A DNA stretch of 64,000 nt. Source: Flavobacteriaceae bacterium. GTDB taxonomy: Bacteria; Bacteroidota; Bacteroidia; Flavobacteriales; Flavobacteriaceae. The position numbers and the translations under genes were made by a program. Positions 27,345-38,387 of this stretch are shown piece by piece (position 1 is the stretch's first letter; the number at the start of each line of letters is the position of its first letter). The stretch is taken from assembly GCA_026709415.1 (NCBI GenBank), contig JAPOSZ010000034.1, forward strand, positions 62,001 to 126,000, written 5' to 3'. The notes beneath the pieces are model-generated. The model was not told the origin of the DNA, made no database searches, and saw only the letters and a program-made list of their open reading frames with translations.

Positions 27345-28628
27345 TCAATCCGTCGGTTCAAATTCTTTAAAAGTGTTGATAATGATTTCTAACCCATGCT
27401 TCATCTGCGTTTTGGTTATGATTAATGGGGGAGCGAACCGAATAATATTTCCGTGAGTCGGTTTGGCTAAAAGGCCATGATCTCTTAACCTCAAACAAAT
27501 ATCCCAAGCTAGGAATTGATTCGTTTTAGAATGAATCACCACAGCATTTAATAATCCTCTTCCTCGAATTTCTTGAACAATTTGACTGCTTTGTTGATAT
27601 TGTTCTAATTGATAGCGAAAATACGCTCCTTTTTTTCGGGCATTAACCATCAACTGTTCCTCTTGAATAACTTTTAATGCTTCGATGGCAATAGCACTAG
27701 CAAGAGGATTGCCTCCAAAGGTACTTCCATGATCACCAGGAGTTAATACATCCATGATATGGGAATCGCATAAAACAGCTGAAATAGGGTATAGACCTCC
27801 GCTGAGTGCCTTACCCAATAATACGATATCTGGTCGGGTATAGTGATTTCCATTTTTTTGGCAGATATCCTTACATTGGCAATGACCACAGGTTGCTAAT
27901 AAACTTCCAGATCGAGCTAATCCAGATTGAATTTCATCGGCAATAAACAACACGTTGTATTGTTGGCACAAGTCATGGGCTCGTTGGCAGTAATCTGGGG
28001 CGGGGACTCTAACACCCGCTTCTCCTTGGATGGGCTCCATGAGAAAACCAGCAATCCGTTTGTTGGATTCTAAAACAGTTTTGAGGGCATTTAAATCATC
28101 GTACGGAACATTAATAAACCCAGGCGTGTGAGGTCCAAAATTACCTTTAGCGTTTTTTTCTGAGGAAAATGAAATAACGGTCGTTGTTCGGCCATGAAAA
28201 TTTTGGCTGCAGACAATGATTTGCGATTCATTATCGGGGATATCTTTGTTAACTACTCCCCATTTTCTTGTGATTTTAATCGCTGTTTCAACAGCTTCCA
28301 CGCCAGAATTCATGGGTAACATCTTTTGATAACCAAAATATTGGGTAATGTATTTGGCATAAGAGCCTAAAATTGAATTATGAAAAGCCCTAGAAGTCAA
28401 GGTTAATTTTTCACATTGAGCTTTCATGATGTTGACCAACCGAGGATGACAATGGCCTTGATTTACGGCTGAATAAGACGAAAGAAAATCAAAATATTTT
28501 TTCCCTTCCATATCCCATAGAAAAACGCCTTTGCCTTTATTTAAGGCAACTGGTATGGGATGGTATGTATTGGATAGATATTTTTTATCAAGTTGAAAAA
28601 TCTCATCAGAGCGACATATCTTTTTCAT
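27345..28628 (-). CDS. rocD: Ornithine-oxo-acid transaminase
   Basis: A class III PLP aminotransferase that moves the delta-amino group of ornithine to 2-oxoglutarate. It has the opening HPIPVALNKGKGVFLWD, NFHGRTTTVISFS, the PLP-binding LFIADEIQSGL, the Lys in LLGKALSGG and STFGGNPLAS. A cysteine-rich insert (CGHCQCKDIC) follows SGSLLAT, where E. coli-like relatives have a few residues only; it might bind a metal. Operon with the cysteine desulfurase. Confidence 0.88.
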   Translation of the reverse strand: MKKICRSDEIFQLDKKYLSNTYHPIPVALNKGKGVFLWDMEGKKYFDFLSSYSAVNQGHCHPRLVNIMKAQCEKLTLTSRAFHNSILGSYAKYITQYFGYQKMLPMNSGVEAVETAIKITRKWGVVNKDIPDNESQIIVCSQNFHGRTTTVISFSSEKNAKGNFGPHTPGFINVPYDDLNALKTVLESNKRIAGFLMEPIQGEAGVRVPAPDYCQRAHDLCQQYNVLFIADEIQSGLARSGSLLATCGHCQCKDICQKNGNHYTRPDIVLLGKALSGGLYPISAVLCDSHIMDVLTPGDHGSTFGGNPLASAIAIEALKVIQEEQLMVNARKKGAYFRYQLEQYQQSSQIVQEIRGRGLLNAVVIHSKTNQFLAWDICLRLRDHGLLAKPTHGNIIRFAPPLIITKTQMKHGLEIIINTFKEFEPTD

Positions 28629-28811
28629 TTATTTTTTCGATTTTAACATCATAAAATATTCGTAAAATTAAAAAAGCCATATCCAATAATTTATGGGGAA
28701 ATCGATCAGTCGATTTCGAAGAGTTCCATAATTAGTCGCATCTTTTTTGATGATCTCCTGTTTTCATGTAACAATCTTATTATATTAGAGCAATCCATTT
28801 TTAAATCTCAA

Positions 28812-30356
28812 ATGATAGAGGTAAAAAACACTTCATTTAAAATGCTTTTTTCAATGTCGGTATTAATCTATATGATATGTGTTTCATGTCAAGATGGTCA
28901 AAGATCGTCTCATGAGATATCAATAGATCAACCGAACATCATCATCATATATGCAGATGATTTAGGTTATGGAGATGTCAGTGCCTATGAGCAGGGTACT
29001 TTAAATACGCCAAACTTCGATCGTATTGCCAAAGAAGGCATTTTATTCAAACGTGGATATGCATCTTCTGCCACGTGTACTCCAAGTCGTTATGCTTCAT
29101 TGACTGGACAATATCCTTGGAAAAACAAGAGGGCTCGTATTCTCCCAGGAAATGCGCCATTGATTATTGATACAACGATGCAGACGCTCCCCAAAATAAT
29201 GCAATCTGCCGGTTACAAAACCGCAGTAATCGGTAAATGGCATTTAGGTTTAGGTCATCGTGAATTAGATTGGAATGGAAAAATTGATCCAGGTCCCAAT
29301 CAAGTCGGCTTCGATTATTCATATATTTTGGCTTCAACTAATGATCGGACACCTACAGTTTATGTTGAAAACCATCGAGTCGTTGGATTGAACGCAGAGG
29401 ATCCACTCGAAGTCCATTATAAGAAAAACTTTCCGGGTGAACCGACCGGTAAAGAAAACCCAGAAAAACTAAAAGTTTTTCCAAGTCATGGTCATGATAT
29501 GAGTATTCATAATGGCATTTCACGTATTGGTTTTCAAACAGGCGGGGTTGATGCCCGATACATCGATGAAGATATGTCAGATACTATTTTAAGCCGCTCA
29601 TTAGAATTCATTGAAAAGCATCAACAAGTGCCATTTTTTTTATTTTACTCGTTACATCAACCGCATGTGCCACGCGTTCCACATCCCAGATTTGTTGGTC
29701 AATCAGGAATGGGACCGAGAGGAGATGTCATTTTAGAAGCAGATTGGGCTGTGGGTCAAGTCTTGGATAAAATTGACCAACTAGGTTTAGCAGAAAACAC
29801 GCTCATCCTATTTTCAAGTGATAATGGTCCTGTATTAAATGATGGTTATCAAGATCAAGCTGTTGAAAAAATTGGAAATCACACCCCCCACGGTGGATTA
29901 AGAGGGGGAAAGTATAGTCTCTATGAAGCTGGGACACGAGTTCCATTGATGATTCGATGGACTGGGAAAATCAATCCGATGATTTCTGAGGCTTTAGTAA
30001 GTCAAATCGACTTTTCAGCCTCTTTCGCTAAGCTTTTGGGGGTTCCTATTGGCCAAATGGATAGCCAAGAGTTATTGGACGCTTTTTTGGGTAAAACAGA
30101 AAGAGGTAGAGATAGTCTTGTTTTGGAAGCCATCGGGCGCAAAAGTTACCTCAAAAGAGACTGGGTTCTGATTCCTCCTCATTCTGGAAACCCGATCATT
30201 TCAACGGTCGGTATTGAGAGTGGAGCCTCGAATGAATATCAATTATATCGACTTATTGATGACCGATCGCAACAGAATAATCTTGCTGAAGAATTTCCTC
30301 AAAAGGTCATGCAAATGGAAAAAGAATTGAATCATCTCCTAGAAAATGATGATTAA
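28812..30356 (+). CDS. Sulfatase (S1 family) lipoprotein
   Basis: A 514-residue exported sulfatase. The lipobox ends at Cys26 (ICVSC). The formylglycine motif CTPSR is at residues 89-93 (SATCTPSRYASLTGQ), metal-binding Asp residues are in YADDLGYGD, and IGKWHLGLG and SSDNGP are also conserved. It cleaves sulfate esters, probably of algal polysaccharides, but the substrate is not readable. It needs a maturase (anSME or FGE) that is not in this window. Single gene. Confidence 0.92.
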   Translation: MIEVKNTSFKMLFSMSVLIYMICVSCQDGQRSSHEISIDQPNIIIIYADDLGYGDVSAYEQGTLNTPNFDRIAKEGILFKRGYASSATCTPSRYASLTGQYPWKNKRARILPGNAPLIIDTTMQTLPKIMQSAGYKTAVIGKWHLGLGHRELDWNGKIDPGPNQVGFDYSYILASTNDRTPTVYVENHRVVGLNAEDPLEVHYKKNFPGEPTGKENPEKLKVFPSHGHDMSIHNGISRIGFQTGGVDARYIDEDMSDTILSRSLEFIEKHQQVPFFLFYSLHQPHVPRVPHPRFVGQSGMGPRGDVILEADWAVGQVLDKIDQLGLAENTLILFSSDNGPVLNDGYQDQAVEKIGNHTPHGGLRGGKYSLYEAGTRVPLMIRWTGKINPMISEALVSQIDFSASFAKLLGVPIGQMDSQELLDAFLGKTERGRDSLVLEAIGRKSYLKRDWVLIPPHSGNPIISTVGIESGASNEYQLYRLIDDRSQQNNLAEEFPQKVMQMEKELNHLLENDD

Positions 30357-30600
30357 TAACATTGAACAAAATAAGATAAGTATTTGGGTAATTGAGTTCC
30401 CAAATAATATGGCAGATTCATTAAAATAAAGGATTTTCCTTGATCTGTTTTCGTTTTTTCAATTGAAAAACTTCCTCTAAAAATCCGAACCGCATAATGG
30501 TGATTGTAGCCATCCATGAATTGATGTGATGATTTGAGTGTTCCGAACGGCCAGATCTGATTTCTATAGGAATGATTTTTTCACCTATTTGATAGACTTA
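30352..30600 (-). pseudogene. Remnant of a DUF4143 ATPase C-terminus
   Basis: On the minus strand the sequence reads VYQIGEKIIPIEIRSGRSE, then after a one-base frameshift GTLKSSHQFMDGYNHHYAVR, SIEKTKTDQGKSFILMNLPYYL and a stop. This is the end of the DUF4143 domain of AAA ATPases of the AAA_14 type (IEIKSGK...LKSLHQFM...AVR...LLNLPFYL). The rest of the gene, including the ATPase domain, is gone. It fills most of the 350-base gap between the sulfatase and DUF6452 genes. Confidence 0.65.
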
Positions 30601-30706
30601 GGTTGATCCGTTTTCTATAAAGTCAATGCAATGGCTTAAAATGAAACCTTATTTCATCGAGCAAGTTCCTTGATGCCCCCAAGTACCCTTCCTAAATGTT
30701 TTATTT

Positions 30707-31213
30707 TTGGAAACTCAATACTCCATATTGAAGTGTAAACATTTCTGGGTACTTTTTTTGGTTTTAGGATTTATTTCTTGTGAAAAAGATGATATATGTC
30801 TTCCAATGTCGCCGACTACTCCAAGGCTTATTTTGAAAACATTTAATCACGCTGACTTAACAAATCCTACTCGTCCTTCAAATTTTTTGATAAAGCCCGT
30901 TGGTATTGAAATGGATTTACCTATCAATAATAGAGATAGTGTTCTGCTGCCTCTGCGTAATGACCAATCATTTACTGATTTTGAATTTATCATCAATTAT
31001 GAAGAAAGCGACGAGAATATTGATACGCTCCGATTTAATTATCGAGTAGATGATAAATATTTAAATCGTTCTTGTGGTTTTATCTCAACTTTTATTTTGA
31101 ACAACCCACCGTATGAAATTATAAATTCTGGTCAGAATTGGATTATGGAAATCAAAACATTAAAAGATTCAATAATCGATGAACAAAGTGCCCATCTTCA
31201 TCTTATTTTTTAG
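30707..31213 (+). CDS. DUF6452 family lipoprotein
   Basis: A 168-residue exported protein with a signal ending in a lipobox (VLGFISC). The body (CLPMSPTTPRLILKTFNH, DTLRFNYRVDDKYLNRSCGF) fits DUF6452, a Bacteroidota family of unknown function usually next to a DUF6048 gene, as here. The two frames overlap by 35 bp. Frame starts at ATG 30707. Confidence 0.75.
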   Translation: METQYSILKCKHFWVLFLVLGFISCEKDDICLPMSPTTPRLILKTFNHADLTNPTRPSNFLIKPVGIEMDLPINNRDSVLLPLRNDQSFTDFEFIINYEESDENIDTLRFNYRVDDKYLNRSCGFISTFILNNPPYEIINSGQNWIMEIKTLKDSIIDEQSAHLHLIF

Positions 31214-31985
31214 TTTGATTGGATTGGGATCGTATGCCCAGAAAGTTGAACAGATTATAGAAACGGATTCCATCATGAGTGGAGATAATCTTGATGAGAT
31301 TAAAACGGTTCAGAGAGAACGCACGCCATTTCAATTGAGAGTTGGGGTGGATTTATCGAAACCTATTCGGGGGTTAAATAACGATGATTTTTCTGGAATT
31401 GAGTTTGTTGGCGATTTGCAATTTTCAGAAAAAATATTTATCGCTATCGAACTTGGAAACGAATCGAAAACAACACAATCTGAACAAATCAATTTCAGCA
31501 CCGAAGGAAATTATGTCAAAGTTGGATTGGATTTTACTATTTCGCAATCTATAGAAGGATTGAATAATCAAATGTTTCTGGGATTCAGATTGGCATTGAG
31601 TCGCCACTCTCAAGAAGTCAATCGCTATGTCCCTTGGAATTTAAATCGTTTTTGGCCAGAACAAGAAGTTACCCAATCTAATGCCATCAAAAAATATGAA
31701 TCATTATTTGCTAACTGGATTGAAATTATTGGCGGAGTCAAAACAGAAATATTACCTAATTTTTTTATGGGCTTTAGCCTCAGATTGAACCATCTATTAT
31801 CAGATAAAATACCAGAAAACTTTGACAATCTTTATATCCCTAGTTTCAACAAAAAAACTGACGACAACAAATTCGGTGCGGGTTTTAATTATACCCTGAC
31901 ATATGCTTTGCCCATCTACATTAACAAACGGGTTAAAGCCAATCAAAATTCGGATAGGCAACCAATACAATCGGCTGACAATTAA
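31179..31985 (+). CDS. DUF6048 family outer-membrane-like protein
   Basis: A 268-residue exported protein with a signal peptide (residues 1-20, ending GSYAQ). The body has alternating amphipathic strands (GVDLSKPIRGL, GNYVKVGLDFTI, GGVKTEILPNFFMGFSLRLN, GAGFNYTLTYALPIYINKR) as in small beta-barrels. It matches the DUF6048 family. Overlaps the DUF6452 gene by 35 bp; the two are presumably translated together. Confidence 0.75.
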   Translation: MNKVPIFILFFSLIGLGSYAQKVEQIIETDSIMSGDNLDEIKTVQRERTPFQLRVGVDLSKPIRGLNNDDFSGIEFVGDLQFSEKIFIAIELGNESKTTQSEQINFSTEGNYVKVGLDFTISQSIEGLNNQMFLGFRLALSRHSQEVNRYVPWNLNRFWPEQEVTQSNAIKKYESLFANWIEIIGGVKTEILPNFFMGFSLRLNHLLSDKIPENFDNLYIPSFNKKTDDNKFGAGFNYTLTYALPIYINKRVKANQNSDRQPIQSADN

Positions 31986-32008
31986 TCAACTTCACTCTTT
32001 GAAACGAG

Positions 32009-32440
32009 TCAACGAATACGACACACACTATTTTGATTTTTTTCAAAGATGATGGCAGGATGTTTCTTATGATCACCGATTTTCACGGCAAAAAATAGAC
32101 CGTCAACCGTCTGGGTATGGAACGCTCCCAAGAACTGGATTTTTTTATTGCCAAGGAAGGGATAGGTGAAGTCCTGAAACTCACTCATGGTATCCAAGAG
32201 TAACGGCAGATGTCGTTTCTTTTTGAGATAGACTTCAATCGTTTCTTTCTTGATGTGGACTTCGGCCTAATCTTCTTGAAAGGCTTTTTTAAAATCGGTC
32301 ACTAAAAAAGTCACGGCTCTGTGGGTAAAGCCAAGAGCCTTGGCCATCCCATGAGGTGAAGCTTGTTCGATAAAGTAGATGCGGAGAGCTTCGTCATGCT
32401 TGTGTGATGTCCGTTTGGGCTTTAAAAAGAAATGATAGAT
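32009..32440 (-). pseudogene. Degenerate transposase-like gene
   Basis: On the minus strand a frame gives KRTSHKHDEALRIYFIEQAS, then MAKALGFTHRAVTFLVTDFKKAF with one stop (TAG) before AEVHIKKETIEVYLKKKRH and a 62-residue open tail. The first part looks like the helix-turn-helix opening of a DDE transposase (EALR.YFVE...A.RFGYT....L...FR). The rest is unrecognised. I am not sure of the family. Confidence 0.35.
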
Positions 32441-33076
32441 AGCTATAGATGGTGAATATTTGCCGTGATAGAGATAATCTATTTTCGCAAAACATAAGAT
32501 GTGTATGCGAAAAACAATGAATGTTATTGATAATCAATACTTTAAAGATATAGCATCTTTGATCGAACACACTTATTGGTGGAAATAATTCAAATCAGAA
32601 TCATGAATAGACCGTTTATCTAAAAGAAAACATGGAAAGGGAGTCGTTTTAAATATCTCAAAAACAAACAGTTACAAACCAATAGGTTCGAATGGAAGTG
32701 ATTGTTTTACGGTGAATTAAAACCGTGAAAATCGGTGATGATTTGAAATTTCTATGGGTTTTCGTATGGCTATAAACACATTTCTAAATCTTTCATTTGT
32801 TCTAGTGATTGCTCCAATTGAGTAGATTGATTGATCGTGATACCTAGACTACATTCAGAACCTATTTGAAAAAAGGTGATGACATGTTTTCAATGGACCA
32901 GTGGTATCGTTTTTTAGTATTTATCCTTTCATTGAAAAATGAAGTCATCGCTCTACTAAATATCATCAAACTTGAATTTGTAATGGAATAACGTTTGATT
33001 CTTTGTTTTCTTGTAGGTCGTAAACACAATTCAATCAAGTATTGTCGTGCTTTTATGAATGAGTTTGATTCCAACC
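32441..33076. other. Stretch with no recognisable gene
   Basis: About 630 bases between the remnant above and the thioesterase gene. Frames on both strands are short, and none gives a pattern that I recognise. Probably eroded accessory DNA. Confidence 0.4.
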
Positions 33077-33487
33077 TCAAGAAAGAAACATTGTGGTTAA
33101 TTGACAAATAGAAATAAGATGGTTATTCTCATCCATAATTGGAATGAACCAAACTTGGGTTGACTTTCCAGTGTGAATCGCCTTAGCAGTTGCAATAATT
33201 TTTCCACTTGAGATACTTTTGATATGGTTGGCACTCATTTGAATGCCTCTTGATTTAGTTTGTTTTCTTGGGTTTAAAAGAATAGACGCTGCACTTCCCA
33301 CCGTTTCTGCCAAAGCCAGTGAAGCTCCACCATGCAATAACCCTTCAGGTTGATGAACCTTTGAATTGACCTCCATTTCTGCCGTTAGAAAATCGGAGCC
33401 AATGTCTGTGAACTGAATACCTAATGTCTCCATTAATGTGTTGTTGCACAGTTGATTGGCTTTTTTTAATAATCTCTCTTTGTTCAT
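33077..33487 (-). CDS. Hotdog-fold thioesterase (PaaI family)
   Basis: A 136-residue cytoplasmic protein with the hotdog signature: MEVNSKVHQPEGLLHGGASLALAETVGS, followed by IQMSANHIKSISSGKIIATAKAIHTG. The HGG segment and the Glu of LAETVGS are the usual active-site parts. It probably hydrolyses an acyl-CoA or an aromatic thioester; in several bacteria it is a menaquinone-pathway thioesterase. Lies 74 bp downstream of dnaK on the same strand order. Confidence 0.87.
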   Translation of the reverse strand: MNKERLLKKANQLCNNTLMETLGIQFTDIGSDFLTAEMEVNSKVHQPEGLLHGGASLALAETVGSAASILLNPRKQTKSRGIQMSANHIKSISSGKIIATAKAIHTGKSTQVWFIPIMDENNHLISICQLTTMFLS

Positions 33488-33561
33488 ATAAACTTAAACT
33501 AAAATAGGCCCTCCAAAATTTGAAGGACCTATAAAACCTCAAAACACGAAAACTATTTTAT

Positions 33562-35460
33562 TTATAATTCTTCAAAATCTACATCTTTAACGTTCTGATC
33601 ACTCCCTTTTGATTCTTTCTGTGGTTGTTCAGTAGAACCGTTTTTGGGCGATTCTTGTTTAGGCGGTTTTTGTGGAATTTTAGAAAGTGCCTTTTGAACC
33701 GCTTCGATAGCAGAATCTATTTCAGAATAGTTTTTAGACTGATGAGCCGTTTTCAATCGGCCAAGAGCACTATCAACTTCTGATTTAATATCTGCTGGGA
33801 TTTTATCTTTTGACTCGCTAATGACTTTTTCTGTTTGAAAAATAACCTGGTCCGCTTGATTCAGTTTTTCAACATTTTTACGAGCTTCAGCATCAGCTTC
33901 GGCATTGGCCTGAGCTTCTTTTTTCATTCGATCTATTTCCTCATCGGTTAAGCCCGAAGAAGCTTCGATTCGGATATTCTGTGATTTTCCAGTTGATTCA
34001 TCTTCTGCCGAAACACTGATAATTCCATTGGCATCAATATCAAAGGTCACTTTGATTTTAGGGATTCCTCTAGGAGCTGATGGAATGCCTTCTAAATGAA
34101 ATTTACCAATGGTTTTATTGTCTTTAGCCATCGAACGTTCTCCTTGAAGCACATGTATTTCAACAGAAGGTTGATTGTCTTGTGCGGTCGAAAAGGTTTC
34201 TGATTTTTTCACAGGGATGGTCGTGTTCGAGTCAATCAATTTTGTCATCACACCACCCAAAGTTTCAATCCCTAAAGATAGAGGTGTCACATCCAAAAGC
34301 AAGACATCTTTGACATCTCCAGTCAATACACCACCTTGAATGGCTGCGCCAACGGCAACGACTTCATCGGGATTCACTCCCTTCGAGGGATCTTTTCCAA
34401 AAAAGTCTTTGACCACTTTTTGGATGACGGGTATTCTGGTTGATCCTCCAACCAAAATCACTTCATTGATGTCGTTGACTGTTAAATCAGCGTCTTCCAG
34501 GGCTTTTCTCACTGGGGCCATCGATCTTTTGACGAGTTCGTCTGACAATTGTTCAAATTTGGCTCTAGTCAACTGTTCTACCAAATGCTTAGGGCCCGTA
34601 TTTGTGGCCGTAATGTAGGGCAGATTAATATCCGCTTGCATTCCAGATGAAAGTTCAATTTTGGCTTTTTCAGCAGCTTCTTTCAATCGTTGCAATGCCA
34701 TAGGATCTTTTCGAAGATCGATTTTTTCTTTTGAGAGAAACCCTTCAGCCAGCCAGTCAATAATCACCTGATCAAAGTCATCGCCTCCGAGATGTGTATC
34801 ACCATTTGTGGAAAGTACTTCAAAAACGCCATCTCCAAGCTCCAATATGGATATATCAAAAGTGCCACCTCCCAAATCATAGACAGCAATTTTGCTGTCT
34901 CCCACTTTTTTATCTAGCCCATAAGCCAATGCTGCCGCTGTTGGTTCATTGATGATTCGTTCCACTTTTAAACCAGCAATTTCACCAGCTTCTTTGGTGG
35001 CCTGCCTTTGAGAATCATTGAAGTAGGCTGGTACCGTAATTACTGCTCGATTGACTGATTGTCCTAAATGATCTTCAGCCGTTTTTTTCATTTTCTGAAG
35101 CACCATAGCCGAAATCTCTTGGGGCGTATATTCTCGATCATCAATTTTTACTCGAGGCGTATCATTGGTCCCTTGTACCACATTGTAAGCCACTCTTTTG
35201 GTTTCATTGACTTGTTTTGAGTATTTAACCCCCATAAATCTTTTGATAGATGAAACTGTTTTGGTGGGGTTGGTAATAGCTTGCCTTTTAGCTGGATCAC
35301 CGACTTTGATTTCATTCGTGCCGTTGACATCAACAAAGCCGATAACCGAAGGGGTCGTTCTTTTTCCTTCTGCATTTTGTATCACAACAGGATCGGTGCC
35401 TTCCATGACCGAAACACATGAATTTGTAGTCCCTAAATCAATTCCAATAATTTTACTCAT
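33562..35460 (-). CDS. dnaK: Chaperone protein DnaK (Hsp70)
   Basis: The 632-residue Hsp70 has all parts: [18 protein letters not shown] at the N-terminus, [36 protein letters not shown] and LVGGSTRIP in the ATPase domain, the [17 protein letters not shown] linker, and a Lys/Gln-rich tail ending DVDFEEL. It folds proteins in the cytoplasm with DnaJ and GrpE, neither of which is adjacent. No CIRCE element or other heat-shock operator was found upstream. Confidence 0.97.
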   Translation of the reverse strand: MSKIIGIDLGTTNSCVSVMEGTDPVVIQNAEGKRTTPSVIGFVDVNGTNEIKVGDPAKRQAITNPTKTVSSIKRFMGVKYSKQVNETKRVAYNVVQGTNDTPRVKIDDREYTPQEISAMVLQKMKKTAEDHLGQSVNRAVITVPAYFNDSQRQATKEAGEIAGLKVERIINEPTAAALAYGLDKKVGDSKIAVYDLGGGTFDISILELGDGVFEVLSTNGDTHLGGDDFDQVIIDWLAEGFLSKEKIDLRKDPMALQRLKEAAEKAKIELSSGMQADINLPYITATNTGPKHLVEQLTRAKFEQLSDELVKRSMAPVRKALEDADLTVNDINEVILVGGSTRIPVIQKVVKDFFGKDPSKGVNPDEVVAVGAAIQGGVLTGDVKDVLLLDVTPLSLGIETLGGVMTKLIDSNTTIPVKKSETFSTAQDNQPSVEIHVLQGERSMAKDNKTIGKFHLEGIPSAPRGIPKIKVTFDIDANGIISVSAEDESTGKSQNIRIEASSGLTDEEIDRMKKEAQANAEADAEARKNVEKLNQADQVIFQTEKVISESKDKIPADIKSEVDSALGRLKTAHQSKNYSEIDSAIEAVQKALSKIPQKPPKQESPKNGSTEQPQKESKGSDQNVKDVDFEEL

Positions 35461-35646
35461 GATTTTTATTCAATATAACTTTATCAAACAACTCAACAAA
35501 TGTGCCACACAACAAGCAACACAATCAATGTGACAATATGTCATAAATTTAACAAAAACATCATTTGATTTTTTTCATGTGTTTTATTGAGTTAACCCAT
35601 GGACGTTAAACCATCAAATTTTATTTTAGCATCTCTTTTCTTTTAA

Positions 35647-36459
35647 ATGATAAAAACTAATTATACCAAAATCACCACCAAAACATTGATGAGAATGAAA
35701 TCAATGGGGGAGAAAATCTCCATGCTGACGTCATATAGTTATACGTTGGCTAAATTGATTGATAGTGCAGGAATCGATGTGGTGCTCGTTGGGGATTCCG
35801 CTTCTAATGTGATTGCTGGCAATAGAACAACATTACCGATAACTTTAGATCAAATGATTTATCACGCGACAAGTGTGGTTCGTGCTGTCGAACGAGCACT
35901 TGTCGTCGTAGATTTACCCTTTGGCACGTATCAAGCAGATTCCAAAGAGGCATTGCGTTCAGCCATTCGAATCATGAAAGAATCCGGAGCACATGCCGTT
36001 AAACTAGAAGGGGGGTTTGAAGTGAAGGAGTCCATCGAGCGGATTTTGCAAGCTGGGATTCCTGTCATCGGACATTTGGGATTAACACCTCAATCGATTT
36101 ATAAGTTTGGAACCTATGCTGTCAGGGCAAAAGAAAAAACCGAAGCTCATCAGTTGATTAAAGATGCTGAATTATTGCAAGAGTTGGGTTGTTTTGGTGT
36201 CCTTTTAGAAAAAATACCGGCTTCTCTAGCAAAGACTGTAACAAGCAAACTTAAAGTTCCCGTAATAGGGATTGGCGCTGGAAAAGATGTCGACGGACAG
36301 GTTTTGGTTTTGCACGATATGTTAGGAATGACTCAAGAATTTCATCCTCGATTTTTAAGGAGATATTTAAATCTTCAAGAACTTATCGTCGCAGCTGTCA
36401 AACAATATAATTCGGATGTAAAATCACAAGATTTTCCGAATGAATCAGAACAATATTGA
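35647..36459 (+). CDS. panB: 3-methyl-2-oxobutanoate hydroxymethyltransferase
   Basis: PanB makes ketopantoate from 2-ketoisovalerate, the first step of pantothenate synthesis. Typical segments are [40 protein letters not shown] (metal-binding Asp), [20 protein letters not shown] and [20 protein letters not shown]. The 270-residue length is normal. Its substrate comes from the valine/leucine pathway, whose leu genes follow 2 kb downstream. Confidence 0.95.
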   Translation: MIKTNYTKITTKTLMRMKSMGEKISMLTSYSYTLAKLIDSAGIDVVLVGDSASNVIAGNRTTLPITLDQMIYHATSVVRAVERALVVVDLPFGTYQADSKEALRSAIRIMKESGAHAVKLEGGFEVKESIERILQAGIPVIGHLGLTPQSIYKFGTYAVRAKEKTEAHQLIKDAELLQELGCFGVLLEKIPASLAKTVTSKLKVPVIGIGAGKDVDGQVLVLHDMLGMTQEFHPRFLRRYLNLQELIVAAVKQYNSDVKSQDFPNESEQY

Positions 36460-36670
36460 CTCTAATGGCTTGATAGGCCGCTATGTTGTATCATATTTTC
36501 GGAACCATATTTTAAATGATCTGTGTTGACCTTTGTTGTTGCTTAAATGAGGATGCCTTTGTCAACGTTGATTTTTAAAACGGTTTATTTCAATTCAGTT
36601 ACTTTAACTTAGAACTTCTCAACGTTTCGTTCTTTGAAAGATTCACAAAGTTCTTTTCTCTAAACTCATG

Positions 36671-38245
36671 TTAATGAACGCGTTTATTTGAGACTTTTTG
36701 TTTCCTATTTTGTAAATCCGCCTTTTCTTTGATAATCAGAGCGATCGGCTTGTGATGAATTTTACTTTCTAGCCATGAAAGAAAATCTAAATATAAAAAG
36801 GCTCGACGTTGGTAAGGATCGTTTTCATAGGTTTTTAGTTCCTCATATAAGTGCACAATTTCTGTCTTCAACTCGTCTGGATAGATATCTTGAAGTTTCC
36901 GAATAAAACGGATTAACGCCTCTTGTACTTTTTGTAAATCATCCATTTTAATCAAATAGCGATACGTTTGTTTTAAGTTCGACTCAATCAAATAATCTAA
37001 ATCGGCTTCATACAATGATATGACATGCAGAATTCTTGAAAAACACAACAAATCTTGACGCATTTTCAGCTCTCTATTATTGATGATTTTTTCTAAATAC
37101 ACAATGCAATTTTCATATTGTTCTTTTCCAAAATAAACGCAGGCAATCTTGTAATAAAACAGCATGATATGGTGTGGGTCAATCTGAGTTTTATTTTCTT
37201 GAATCCCTTCTAAAATAGAAGGAATTAGTTCAAGTCCAGCATCAAAATTACCCTCTAAAAAGCACAGATTCAATTGGTTGATGTAATTAATTTTAAAGCA
37301 AAGAGCTTTTAAGTTATCGTTCACTGGAAACAACGTGCTGTCAATACGGATTTGCATCTGACTCAATGTTTCTCGAAATTTTTCTGGATATTTTAAGAGG
37401 CTCAGACATTCCATCAAATAGTTACTTCCCTTTAAATAAAAAACAGGATGGTGAACAATTTTATTCACATCATCATGAAACATATCAACCCATTTAACTG
37501 AATATTGATACGCTCTTAAAAAATCTTGAGTCAAAAAACCATACCAAACATAGGTTTTGTAATACCATAACTTTTCTCTAAAACCTAAATCTTCAAGATG
37601 CACTTTGGGAAGATTTTCGTAAAATAAATGAGTGATTTCTCTGTATTCTTCATCACTTTTGGCGTAGCCTATTTTAATCATCCTTTCATAAAGTCTCAAT
37701 GAAAGATTGGATAACTTAGTTGCCATCGTATTTTGTTTTTCTAATTGTTCTGATTGTTTGACCAAAGCTTCACTGCGATTGCTCAAAGCTCGAGTGATGT
37801 ATTGTGATTCGATGACTTTTTCTAACTCGACGATTTCATAAGCGGTGTACTTTTCTTCATATGATAAAGCTTGAACTTTTGCTTTCTCTAAGAGTTTGAG
37901 ACTTTGTCCATAGAGCCCTTTGTTATAAAGAATTGTTGCAAAATCAAGTTGTTCTCTTACCTGAAGTCGACTCGTTTTATGAATTGGATTCAAACGAAGA
38001 CTGATTAAAACTTGTTTGTATAAGTGAGATTTCAAATTCGACAATTGTTGTTTGGTGGCCACGTTACTATCCAAAATGGTTTTTTCATTATAGGTGTCCA
38101 TTCGGTCTAGTAAATTGAATAATCCTAAGTACTTTGAATTTTCATTAGAATCCATACGTCCAACATATAACTTGAATTGTCTCTTTTCAGATTTTGACAG
38201 AGATTTTACTAGAATAAACAAATTGTCTCTGACTTGATTAATCAT
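36671..38245 (-). CDS. Large helical (TPR-like) protein of unknown function
   Basis: A 524-residue cytoplasmic protein made almost wholly of helices, with repeated patterns such as LYNKGLYGQSLKLLEKAKVQ and YFGKEQYENCIVYLEKIINN that look like degenerate tetratricopeptide repeats. No signal peptide, enzyme motif or DNA-binding domain is visible. It probably is a scaffold or protein-binding factor. It is divergent from leuA with a 142-bp gap. Confidence 0.6.
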   Translation of the reverse strand: MINQVRDNLFILVKSLSKSEKRQFKLYVGRMDSNENSKYLGLFNLLDRMDTYNEKTILDSNVATKQQLSNLKSHLYKQVLISLRLNPIHKTSRLQVREQLDFATILYNKGLYGQSLKLLEKAKVQALSYEEKYTAYEIVELEKVIESQYITRALSNRSEALVKQSEQLEKQNTMATKLSNLSLRLYERMIKIGYAKSDEEYREITHLFYENLPKVHLEDLGFREKLWYYKTYVWYGFLTQDFLRAYQYSVKWVDMFHDDVNKIVHHPVFYLKGSNYLMECLSLLKYPEKFRETLSQMQIRIDSTLFPVNDNLKALCFKINYINQLNLCFLEGNFDAGLELIPSILEGIQENKTQIDPHHIMLFYYKIACVYFGKEQYENCIVYLEKIINNRELKMRQDLLCFSRILHVISLYEADLDYLIESNLKQTYRYLIKMDDLQKVQEALIRFIRKLQDIYPDELKTEIVHLYEELKTYENDPYQRRAFLYLDFLSWLESKIHHKPIALIIKEKADLQNRKQKVSNKRVH

Positions 38246-38387
38246 AGTAAGGATGATAGTTTAAAATACTGATATTTAGCATATTAAATCCTATAGATGA
38301 CCTTTGGATATTGTAATAATTTTAAAAGAACGATTCAATCAATGAATGATTCCGTATTTTAGTTTATCCAAATAGTTTGCCATTTGT

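Noticed and set aside
32684-32700. GGTTCGAAT motif as a tRNA T-arm
   Set aside because: No matching acceptor or anticodon stem around it; the sequence does not fold as a cloverleaf.
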